Origin: Thermoclostridium caenicola | GTDB lineage: Bacteria > Bacillota > Clostridia > DSM-8532 | Reading direction: 5' to 3' | DNA length: 49,856 nucleotides | NCBI RefSeq assembly: GCF_900142095.1 | Contig: NZ_FQZP01000015.1 | Location: 1-49,856 of the forward strand | Shown here: one piece after another, positions 8,222-15,082 of the stretch | Layout: the number at the start of each line of letters is the position of its first letter | How positions within the stretch are numbered: position 1 is the first letter of the stretch | Notes under the pieces: model-generated | Databases searched by the model: none | Seen by the model: only the letters and a program-made list of their open reading frames with translations | What the model was told of the DNA's origin: nothing | Program-made: the position numbers and the translations under genes

Positions 8222-9021
8222 TTTTCACACCCTTTCAGCACATGGTCAACAAGCCCCGAAAAGGCCTGGGCGAACTCATGATCCGGTCCTTTCCTGGCCT
8301 GCAGGCAGTATGCCATAAAGTCAAAAACCCGGCCGGTATTGCAGGCATCCATGAACCCCACATGATAGGGAACCGGAAAAAGAGATTTGGCATCTAAACC
8401 GTATTCCCGGGCGATGTTGCCCAGCGTGAGCGATGATGCGGGTTCATAGCGGGAGATGACGTAAGCGGTCCTTTTGCCAGCCAGCACCGGGTGTTCCTCC
8501 ATGGTCCTGCGGAAATCATCCAGGAGCACCCGGTTCTGACTGAGGCAGCAGACGATAATATCCGAATTCTCCAGAAGTCTGCGGCTGTTGGTCCCTTCAA
8601 GCCCGCTGTGCAGGTCCAGAATGATCAGGTCATAACACGCTTTGGCGCACATGAAAATGTTCAGCAGCAGATCCTGTTTTTCGGCGCACAGGTTTTCCCT
8701 CTTCGCGCTTCCAAACAGGAGATCCAGGCCATGGTTTTTCATCAGGGACCAGGTATAGTCCGGAATCATCTCGGGCCGAAGCCTGCCGTTCCTGTATAGG
8801 CGGATGAGGGCATCCAGTCCCTGATTCGTATAGTCCAGCATCCTGATGGCCGCCTGTTCCCTTTTCCTTAACAGGTAATGTTCCAGGGCATTCATTTCGA
8901 TATGGTTCTGGGTTACCAGGATCCGGTAAGATGTTTTCAGGGCCAGAAAACAGGCTGCGGCCACGGCATTGGCCGTTGTGGCTGCCTGTCCGTGCATGTT
9001 TGACCAAAACGCGATTTGCAA
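8203..9021 (-). CDS. MinD/ParA-like protein with degenerate P-loop (CpaE-like)
   Basis: 272 residues. The fold is suggested by FWSNMHGQAATTANAVAAA at the N-terminus, where a ParA-family P-loop (KGGxGKTT) is expected. Here it reads HGQAATTA, with both signature lysines missing. A Walker B-like strand YDLIILDLHSG follows near residue 135, and later DIIVCCLSQNR matches the typical ParA strand after it. Tad loci usually encode a CpaE-type MinD-like protein that localises the machine, and this gene sits just before the ATPase. The start is TTG, nine bases after AAAGGA. Loss of the lysines suggests weak or absent ATP hydrolysis (inference). Confidence 0.65.
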   Translation of the reverse strand: MQIAFWSNMHGQAATTANAVAAACFLALKTSYRILVTQNHIEMNALEHYLLRKREQAAIRMLDYTNQGLDALIRLYRNGRLRPEMIPDYTWSLMKNHGLDLLFGSAKRENLCAEKQDLLLNIFMCAKACYDLIILDLHSGLEGTNSRRLLENSDIIVCCLSQNRVLLDDFRRTMEEHPVLAGKRTAYVISRYEPASSLTLGNIAREYGLDAKSLFPVPYHVGFMDACNTGRVFDFMAYCLQARKGPDHEFAQAFSGLVDHVLKGCEKCPSPT

Positions 9022-9022
9022 A

Positions 9023-9679
9023 CTACTTCATCCTTTCCGCCTTTTTCAGGCATTCCTTCAACTGCTTCAGCTCAATCCCCGTAAGGCTGTTGAGGATGTT
9101 GAGAACCTGCGCTTTCCAGACCGGAGAAAACCTCCTTATATGAAGCTTTTCCTCGTAAAGGCTCTCCATAAAGGCCGCAGCATTTCCTTCCTCAAAGTAA
9201 AGGACATGGTTCCAGGTCACATTGACCGCATCATACATCCTGCGGTAATAGAGCTTTTCCAAAAAGCCCGGGCTGACCCGGCAGTATTCATAGATGTCAT
9301 AATAGATGATGTGGATATCGGTATAGGGGTATTGCTGCAGCAAGGCCCGGGTCTGCTCCACGGTATGCTCAAAGGCTGAGCGCTCGGCCTTGAGCAGGGA
9401 GACCAGCTTGACATCACGACCAGCATTCAGCGCAAGCTCCGTATCAATCAGCGCATAATCGCATGGATTGGTCTGCAGGAGCTGCTCAAGCTGTTCCCCG
9501 TTATGAAACTGGCGCACCTCGGTCCCGCAAAAATCGTATACATCCCCGTGATCCTCATCATAACCATACCGGCAGGCCGAGTATATCCTGACCGAATAGG
9601 CTGAAGCCAGTATCCGGGCGATGCTCAGCAGGAGTACCTTTTTGCTCTCGGTATGGGAGCCCAGAAAAACGATCCGCAT
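9023..9679 (-). CDS. Degenerate ParA-like protein of the Tad-like locus
   Basis: 218 residues. The N-terminus MRIVFLGSHTESKKVLLLSI has the beta-strand/loop/helix of a ParA P-loop, but the GKT core is replaced by HTESKKV. CDYALIDTELAL near residue 95 looks like the Walker B strand. The C-terminal ~90 residues are helical with many Tyr residues. It sits one base from the next MinD-like gene and has a good GGAGG site seven bases before the ATG. It is probably a sister of its neighbour that has lost nucleotide binding. The assignment rests on short motifs and position and is less certain than for the neighbour. Confidence 0.5.
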   Translation of the reverse strand: MRIVFLGSHTESKKVLLLSIARILASAYSVRIYSACRYGYDEDHGDVYDFCGTEVRQFHNGEQLEQLLQTNPCDYALIDTELALNAGRDVKLVSLLKAERSAFEHTVEQTRALLQQYPYTDIHIIYYDIYEYCRVSPGFLEKLYYRRMYDAVNVTWNHVLYFEEGNAAAFMESLYEEKLHIRRFSPVWKAQVLNILNSLTGIELKQLKECLKKAERMK

Positions 9680-9692
9680 GCCGCATCCTCCT

Positions 9693-10643
9693 CTACAGCC
9701 GGTTGTTCAGATCATCGGTCCGGGAATCTTCCACGGGCCGGTCATCGGGTTGCTCCGTTGCGATATCTGAAGGGGACGGACCGAACCGGCCGGGTTCCCC
9801 ATAGACACCCCTTTTGCCTGAAAAGACAAGCTCCTCATCGATCCGTTTTTCAAAATTCATGCGGTTTCTCACTTCCAGCGCCTCGATGGCGCGGTCCACG
9901 ATGTTCGGATTGGTGCTGATGAGCTCCAGGACCTCAAGATTAGCCGGATAGGTTTTTATAGCATCTTTCTGGATATCGGGCGCCACATACTGGACCGCAT
10001 AAAGGGTGGACCCTTCCACCAGGCTGGCATCGACAATGGCACTGGACATGCGGAGGATCTCCTCCTCGGTCATGTGAAGCCAAATCAGGCTGTTTTGCCC
10101 GTTTTCCCCATGCCGGCAGTCAACCACCCTTTTCTTGGAAAGGATGATATAGTCAAGGCCATTGGGAAACATGATCCGCACATCAACGAATCCGCCTTTT
10201 TCCAGCCTTTCCGGCAGGTTCACCACCGTGTATTCCATCACCCTGAGATCATCCGGATACTCCTCCTCGGCGTAGAACAGGGACCGCGTCACGATGGTGT
10301 TTTTGGTGATATCACAACGCATGACCATCCCCAGGGCTTCCTCCAGGATCAGAACGGCATCGGATGGTATGACCCGTTCATTTACCTCCGCGGGTACCAA
10401 ATCCGTATCCGCAATGGTTTCACCGGCTTTTTTATCCGACTGGAAGACATAGACAAGCGACATGGGATATTCCTCATTGAAGGCCTGCCGGGTTTCCTCC
10501 GTGATCTGCGCCCGCATCTCGGATTCCAGCCGGGCCAGGTTCGAGCGGTAGTACAGATAGCCTCCTGTCAGCAGGAGAACCGATATGGCCAGTCCCAGCA
10601 AAAAGGCCAGGACCATGTGAAAGCGGCGGGGCTTGATAAACAA
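9693..10643 (-). CDS. SAF-domain protein, CpaB/RcpC-like
   Basis: 316 residues. There is one membrane segment at about residues 10-31, then a SAF-type domain beginning near residue 63: YVFQSDKKAGETIADTDLV, then ERVIPSDAV. This 'made permanent by/transitional at' pattern is typical of CpaB/RcpC proteins of Tad and Flp pilus systems. The C-terminal ~60 residues are rich in P, D and E and probably disordered. CpaB normally links the assembly machine to the envelope; with no outer membrane here, a wall-facing role is likely (inference). The start is TTG with GGAGG eight bases upstream. Confidence 0.75.
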   Translation of the reverse strand: MFIKPRRFHMVLAFLLGLAISVLLLTGGYLYYRSNLARLESEMRAQITEETRQAFNEEYPMSLVYVFQSDKKAGETIADTDLVPAEVNERVIPSDAVLILEEALGMVMRCDITKNTIVTRSLFYAEEEYPDDLRVMEYTVVNLPERLEKGGFVDVRIMFPNGLDYIILSKKRVVDCRHGENGQNSLIWLHMTEEEILRMSSAIVDASLVEGSTLYAVQYVAPDIQKDAIKTYPANLEVLELISTNPNIVDRAIEALEVRNRMNFEKRIDEELVFSGKRGVYGEPGRFGPSPSDIATEQPDDRPVEDSRTDDLNNRL

Positions 10644-10688
10644 AACCCTCTCCTCCTTTGAGCAGATTATGCGTTATGGGTGCATGCA

Positions 10689-12128
10689 TCAAACCGGAAC
10701 ACACCCGATTCCCGACATCAGCATGGCCTCATCGAGAACCGCCTGAATATTCTTTTGTTCATTCCTGTTTTGACTGAAAGGATTGGAGACATGGGGAAAA
10801 ATCAAAACATGGTTTGTCTGAAGTGTTTTTTTAAGTTGCCTGATGTCTGCCTTTCCGAAAGGCATAAACACATAAATCCATTCCCGGTTGGGATCAAAGA
10901 GGCGCATCCGATCCATGAAATCCCGGATCAAAGCCAGCTTCCAGTCTGCCGTGGGGCAAAGGACCAGCCGGATATCCGAGCGGTTGAATTCACTGATGGC
11001 TCTTTCGCCGCTAAGGCAGCCAAAATCCCCAACAATCCTGCTGAAACCCCTTCCATAGGGGTTGGCTGGTGTGCTGTGCGCCTTAAAATAAGTGATACCG
11101 TCCGCCACAAAAATGTCCTCATCCACATGGGTCAACCGGTTGCTTCTGCCCATCACGGCTTCCAGGCGCGCCAAATCCCCGTTGCCGCAGTGTTCGGCAA
11201 AGGCTGTCCTGTATCCCCTGGATGCAAAGTAATTGGCAAGGCAGAGCGCGGCGAAGGTGACCCCGGTACCGCGGGCGATACCCGCCACACCTATGATCAG
11301 GCGTCCGGCATAGTTGCCATGCGTACCTGACACGGTCCTTCCGGAATGCTGCAGGCTGTTCATCCGGCTGAGCAAAGCCAGGCAGGTCCTGGCATCCCCG
11401 ATGCGTTTTGCGGGATCATGCCTGACAAGATCCTTTATAAAGTTTGCAAATGCCTCCGAAACACTGCTTTGATCCAGGTGATGCCCAATCTCATCATGGG
11501 TGATGGTTGCCGGATGGACACCCGTAGCCAGATGGAAAAGGGTCATCCCCAGGTTGTACAGGTCGGTTCGTTCATCGGATTTTCCGGAACCGAACTGCTC
11601 CGGCGCCGCATATCCCTGTGTCCCGATATAGACCGTATCCTCCAGAGATTGCTCATTGAAGGACTTGGCGGTACCGAAATCCACCAGGTGCAGCCTGCCG
11701 CTGCCATCCAGGATGATGTTGGAAGGTTTCAGATCCCGGTAGATGACCGGCGGCTGCCTGGAATGCAAATAGTCCAGCACATCGCAGAGCTGCCTGGCCC
11801 ATTCGATCAGCTGCGCTTCGCCGACCTTTCCTCCCGCCTTCAGAAGTTCGGCCAGGGTTTTTCCCTCGATGTAATCCATGACGATGTAGGTGTACCGTTC
11901 ATCCTCGAACAGATCGGCTACTCTTGGCAGCATGGGGTGATTCAGGCATTTCAGGATGTTGACCTCTTGCATCTCGCCGACGGCTGAGGGATTGCCCCTG
12001 TCGATGACTTTGATGGCCCAAAGGTTGGACAGGACCATGTTCTCGGCAAGGAAAACGGTGGAATAGCCGCCCTGACCAATGCGCTTCAATATTCTGTATC
12101 TGAGCCCAATAATCTCCCCTTGCTTCAT
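10689..12128 (-). CDS. Ser/Thr protein kinase fused to a ParA-like domain
   Basis: 479 residues. Residues 10-260 form a Hanks-type kinase: glycine loop GQGGYSTV (18-25), Lys40, YRDLKPSN (130-137, with Tyr in place of the usual His), DFG (150-152) and APE (175-177). All catalytic residues are present, so it should be active. From residue 277 a second domain begins: RLIIGVAGIARGTGVTF, placed like a ParA P-loop but without its lysines, then FSRIVGDFG near 365 resembling a Walker B/switch strand. There is no PASTA or membrane segment, so it is cytosolic. As the first gene after the operon promoter it is well placed to control the Tad-like machine, perhaps by phosphorylating the other ParA-like proteins (inference). 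Confidence 0.85.
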   Translation of the reverse strand: MKQGEIIGLRYRILKRIGQGGYSTVFLAENMVLSNLWAIKVIDRGNPSAVGEMQEVNILKCLNHPMLPRVADLFEDERYTYIVMDYIEGKTLAELLKAGGKVGEAQLIEWARQLCDVLDYLHSRQPPVIYRDLKPSNIILDGSGRLHLVDFGTAKSFNEQSLEDTVYIGTQGYAAPEQFGSGKSDERTDLYNLGMTLFHLATGVHPATITHDEIGHHLDQSSVSEAFANFIKDLVRHDPAKRIGDARTCLALLSRMNSLQHSGRTVSGTHGNYAGRLIIGVAGIARGTGVTFAALCLANYFASRGYRTAFAEHCGNGDLARLEAVMGRSNRLTHVDEDIFVADGITYFKAHSTPANPYGRGFSRIVGDFGCLSGERAISEFNRSDIRLVLCPTADWKLALIRDFMDRMRLFDPNREWIYVFMPFGKADIRQLKKTLQTNHVLIFPHVSNPFSQNRNEQKNIQAVLDEAMLMSGIGCVPV

Positions 12129-12164
12129 ATTTCACCATAATTATGTATGTATTTACAGTTTAGT

Positions 12165-12193
12165 ATTATACCAGCATTTTTTATATTTTTCAA
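12165..12193 (-). promoter_or_regulatory. Sigma-A promoter of the kinase/Tad-like operon
   Basis: On the minus strand TTGAAA (12188-12193) and TATAAT (12165-12170) are separated by 17 bases in AT-rich DNA. The predicted transcript starts near 12158, giving a leader of about 30 bases before the kinase ATG. Confidence 0.75.
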
Positions 12194-12230
12194 TATAAAA
12201 TTAGGAATGTTGTTAAAATATAGCGAAAAT

Positions 12231-12264
12231 GAAAAAGGATAGCTGTCATAGCGACAGCTATCCT
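12231..12264 (-). terminator. Intrinsic terminator after hisE
   Basis: A perfect 12-bp stem (12236-12247 with 12253-12264) and a 5-base loop are followed on the minus strand by TTTTTC. It separates hisE from the promoter of the kinase operon, so the two units are independent. Confidence 0.85.
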
Positions 12265-12289
12265 CATTTTTCACCGGTCAACGGGAAAA

Positions 12290-12577
12290 TTATCTTCTTT
12301 TTTGGAGCTCCTGGCAGATGTCATCCCAGGTAAGGCCCCTGTCAACCATCAATACGGTGAGGTGATAGAGCAGATCGGCAATCTCGTATCGGATCTCATC
12401 GGGATTGTTGTTCTTGGCGCCGATGATCACCTCGGCTGCCTCCTCCCCGACCTTTTTGCAGATCTTGTCTATCCCCTTGTCAAACAGGTAATTGGTATAG
12501 GAACCCTCCTTGGGATTCACCTTTCTGTCGGACACCACCTGGTATATTTCATCCAGAATTTGGAATGACGCACTCAT
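12290..12577 (-). CDS. hisE: Phosphoribosyl-ATP pyrophosphatase HisE
   Basis: 95 residues, cytosolic. It removes pyrophosphate from phosphoribosyl-ATP, the second step of histidine synthesis. The MazG-like helical motif is clear: KVGEEAAEVIIGAKN and then EIADLLYHLTVLM, with the Glu/Asp residues that bind magnesium. The start is the ATG at 12577, preceded by GAGGAGG. Longer in-frame starts would run into hisI and lack similarity. It lies 11 bases after hisI and ends in a strong terminator. In many bacteria hisI and hisE are fused; here they are separate genes. Confidence 0.92.
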   Translation of the reverse strand: MSASFQILDEIYQVVSDRKVNPKEGSYTNYLFDKGIDKICKKVGEEAAEVIIGAKNNNPDEIRYEIADLLYHLTVLMVDRGLTWDDICQELQKRR

Positions 12578-12588
12578 CGTAATCCTCC

Positions 12589-12921
12589 TCAAAACTCTAT
12601 CTCGTTGAAAAAGCAGGTCCTGTTTCCGGTATGGCATGCAGGCCCCGTTTGTCTTACCTTCAGCAGGATGGTATCCCCGTCGCAATCAAGGAACAGGGAA
12701 ACAAGCTGCTGGCGGTTTCCCGATGTTTCGCCCTTGGTCCAGAGGCACTGGCGGCTCCTGCTGTAATAGGTCACCTGACGGGTTGCCAGTGTTTTATTCA
12801 GGGCCTCCTCGTTCATCCAGGCCATCATGAGGACTTCTCCGGACTCAATATCCTGCGCGATGGCGGGAACCAGCCCCTGGCTGTTCCATTTGACGCTTTC
12901 CAGAAGTTTCTGACCGTCCAT
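12589..12921 (-). CDS. hisI: Phosphoribosyl-AMP cyclohydrolase HisI
   Basis: 110 residues, cytosolic. It opens the adenine ring of phosphoribosyl-AMP, the third step of histidine synthesis. Typical family motifs are present: VLMMAWMNEEAL, YYSRSRQCLWTKGETSGN, the metal-binding CDGDTILLKV and GPACHTGNRTCF. The length fits stand-alone HisI. It lies between hom and hisE with short gaps, so these amino acid genes are probably cotranscribed from the hom promoter. No other his genes are present in the window. Confidence 0.95.
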   Translation of the reverse strand: MDGQKLLESVKWNSQGLVPAIAQDIESGEVLMMAWMNEEALNKTLATRQVTYYSRSRQCLWTKGETSGNRQQLVSLFLDCDGDTILLKVRQTGPACHTGNRTCFFNEIEF

Positions 12922-12932
12922 GCGCCGCCCTC

Positions 12933-14198
12933 CTAACGTTCCACCCGGATCATGCTCTCAATGGAGGAAACGGCAGCACAGCCCTTCATATCCTCCAGGG
13001 CACGAAGCAGGGATTGCTCATGGGCTTCATGAGTGATGAAGATGAGGCTGGCGTTTTCGCCCCTGTTCTTCTGGATGACCGATTCAATGCTCACGCCATG
13101 CTTGCCGAACAGGCCGGCAATCTCCGCCAGGACACCGGGACGATCGGAAACCAGCATGCGTACATAATACCGGGAAATCCAGTCCTTTTCAAAGATCACA
13201 GGCGCCCCGTCCATCCCCGTCCGGTGATGCCCGTTCTCGTTCTGGCAGGCCGTGATGATATCCGAGACTATCGCGCTGGCCGTGGGAAAATCCCCCGCTC
13301 CCCTGCCATAGAACATGAGGTTCCCCACGATATCCCCCTCAATGAAAATCGCGTTGTAGGAATCCCTCACCGCGCAGAGGGGATGGGATAGCGGAATAAA
13401 GGTGGGATGCACCCTGGCTTCAATCCTGTCGCCATGCTTCTTGCCGATGGCCAAAAGCTTAATGCCATATCCCAGTTGCTGCGCAACGGCGATATCCTCC
13501 GCAGTCACCCGGGTAATGCCCTCGCAGAAGACGTGTTCCAGCGGCACCTGGTTTCTGAAACAGATGGTGGAAAGGATGGAGAGCTTGAACTTGGCGTCAA
13601 GGCCCTCGATATCCGCGGTCGGGTCGGGTTCCGCATAACCCAGGCGCTGGGCTTCTTTCAATGCTGTGTTGAAATCGGATCCATCCTCCGACATCCGCGT
13701 GAGGATATAGTTGGTGGTGCCGTTGATAATCCCCATGAACTTTTGGATGTGGTTAGCCTGGAGAGAGCGTCGGATGGTTTTGATGATGGGAATGCCGCCG
13801 GCGACACTGGCTTCATAGTAAAGCCCGGCTCCGCTTTTCACAGCCTCCTGCTCCAGTGTGTGCCAATGCTTGGCGATGACTTCCTTGTTGGCGGTTACCA
13901 CCGACTTGCCGTTCATAAGGGCTTTTCTGATATAGGTAAATGCAGGCTCCTCGCCACCCATGAATTCGGCCACCAGGTCTATCTCCGGATCGTTAAGGAT
14001 CGTCCCGGCATCGGTCGTCAGGGTGGCGGGATCGATATCGACGGCACGCGGCTTGGACTTGTCCCTGACAAGCACCCATTTCACATCCAGATCCAGGCCT
14101 TCCCGTCTCTTGAACATTTCGGCGTTTTGCCTGAGGACCTTCATGACGCCGCATCCAACTGTTCCCAGTCCAAGGAACGCCAGTTTCACTTTTTTCAT
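12933..14198 (-). CDS. hom: Homoserine dehydrogenase
   Basis: 421 residues. It reduces aspartate semialdehyde to homoserine, feeding threonine and methionine synthesis in the cytosol. The nucleotide-binding fold starts at KKVKLAFLGLGTVGCGV (GLGTVG at 10-15), the catalytic domain contains GIINGTTNYILTRM and EPDPTADIEGLDAKFK, and a C-terminal ACT domain (YYVRMLVSDRPGVLAEIAGL) points to feedback control by threonine. The ATG at 14198 is chosen because GGAGG lies five bases upstream and the GLG fold follows directly. A longer frame to 14249 has no ribosome site. hisI follows after 11 bases. Confidence 0.95.
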   Translation of the reverse strand: MKKVKLAFLGLGTVGCGVMKVLRQNAEMFKRREGLDLDVKWVLVRDKSKPRAVDIDPATLTTDAGTILNDPEIDLVAEFMGGEEPAFTYIRKALMNGKSVVTANKEVIAKHWHTLEQEAVKSGAGLYYEASVAGGIPIIKTIRRSLQANHIQKFMGIINGTTNYILTRMSEDGSDFNTALKEAQRLGYAEPDPTADIEGLDAKFKLSILSTICFRNQVPLEHVFCEGITRVTAEDIAVAQQLGYGIKLLAIGKKHGDRIEARVHPTFIPLSHPLCAVRDSYNAIFIEGDIVGNLMFYGRGAGDFPTASAIVSDIITACQNENGHHRTGMDGAPVIFEKDWISRYYVRMLVSDRPGVLAEIAGLFGKHGVSIESVIQKNRGENASLIFITHEAHEQSLLRALEDMKGCAAVSSIESMIRVER

Positions 14199-14222
14199 AA
14201 ATCCTCCAAACCCCTTTTTCAT

Positions 14223-14263
14223 GTGGCTAAAGCCGCACTGCATATGCACATGGGCTTAGCCAC
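14223..14263 (-). promoter_or_regulatory. Leader hairpin before hom
   Basis: GTGGCTAAAGCC and GGCTTAGCCAC form an 11-bp stem with one bulged A and an 18-base loop, just upstream of the hom ribosome site. There is no T-run, so it is not a terminator. It could control translation or mRNA stability. No T-box or known riboswitch core was recognised. Confidence 0.4.
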
Positions 14264-14278
14264 CCGGTTGTATATGCG

Positions 14279-14294
14279 TTACCCTTTAGGGTAA
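14279..14294. promoter_or_regulatory. Palindrome between hom promoter and hairpin
   Basis: TTACCC TTTA GGGTAA is a 6-bp inverted repeat close to the predicted start of the hom transcript. It is a candidate operator or a short mRNA stem. Confidence 0.3.
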
Positions 14295-14302
14295 AATGTT
14301 AC

Positions 14303-14332
14303 TATAAAAATGTTTAAGGCCGATTATGCCAA
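14303..14332 (-). promoter_or_regulatory. Candidate hom promoter
   Basis: On the minus strand TTGGCA (14327-14332) and TTTATA (14303-14308) are separated by 18 bases. The match to consensus is moderate, but it is the best minus-strand candidate in the gap. Confidence 0.35.
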
Positions 14333-14472
14333 ATCCCGGCGAAAAATGCCGGAATGAAACAGACATAATGACCTCCCATCCAAAGACAGGGATATTGCTG
14401 TTTATTTATAACATTATACCAAAAGGGACCGGGGCATTAAAGACCTTTTCTCTTAGGCACAGGAGGCACTTC

Positions 14473-15078
14473 ATGCGCATATTGGCGGTAGCCGATACCG
14501 AAAGTGAATATATATGGGACCATTTTGACGCGTCAAGGTTTGAGGGCGTTGATCTGATCATCTCATGCGGTGACATCAAGAGCCAGTACCTGTCTTTTCT
14601 GACCACCATGATCAAGGCCCCTCTGTTCTATGTTCATGGCAACCACGATACCGGCTATGCGACAAACCCTCCCGAAGGCTGCGACAGCATTGAAGACAGG
14701 CTTGTCGAATACAAGGGACTGCGGATCGTGGGCCTTGGGGGCAGCATCAAGTACAATGATCATCCCTACCACAGCGTTCCGCCCTGGCAATACACCGAAA
14801 AACAGATGGCCAGGCGCATCCGGAGACTGGAAAGGAAGATCTGGATCAAAAAAGGTTTCGATATCCTTGTCACCCATGCGCCGGCTTACGGCATCTCGGA
14901 CGACAAGGACCTCTGCCATACCGGATTTCAATGTTTTGTGCCGTTTCTGGACAAATACCGGCCACGTCTCATGATCCATGGCCACATGCACAGAAAATAC
15001 GGCAAGGCGCCGCGTTCCATCGTATATAACGATACGCTGGTGGTGGACGCTTTCGGCTATTACCTGCTGGACATCTGA
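14473..15078 (+). CDS. Calcineurin-like metallophosphoesterase
   Basis: 201 residues, cytosolic. Metal-binding motifs of the calcineurin-like family appear in order: CGDI (GD), HGNHDTG (GNHD), VTHAPAYG and GHMHRKYG (GHxH). The first motif, normally D-x-H, reads ADTES, so the usual His is replaced by Glu. The substrate cannot be deduced. The ATG at 14473 has AGGAGG six bases before it; an open frame further upstream lacks a ribosome site. It stands alone on the plus strand and meets the convergent BMP gene after four bases. Confidence 0.85.
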   Translation: MRILAVADTESEYIWDHFDASRFEGVDLIISCGDIKSQYLSFLTTMIKAPLFYVHGNHDTGYATNPPEGCDSIEDRLVEYKGLRIVGLGGSIKYNDHPYHSVPPWQYTEKQMARRIRRLERKIWIKKGFDILVTHAPAYGISDDKDLCHTGFQCFVPFLDKYRPRLMIHGHMHRKYGKAPRSIVYNDTLVVDAFGYYLLDI

Positions 15079-15082
15079 AGCA

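Noticed and set aside
9693-12128. A eukaryote-like signalling cassette acquired from a phage
   Set aside because: No integrase, repeats or att-like sites were seen; the operon has regular bacterial spacing and a normal promoter.
14326-14472. An upstream extension of the phosphoesterase frame
   Set aside because: The ATG at 14473 has a perfect AGGAGG and opens the conserved fold; the extension has neither.
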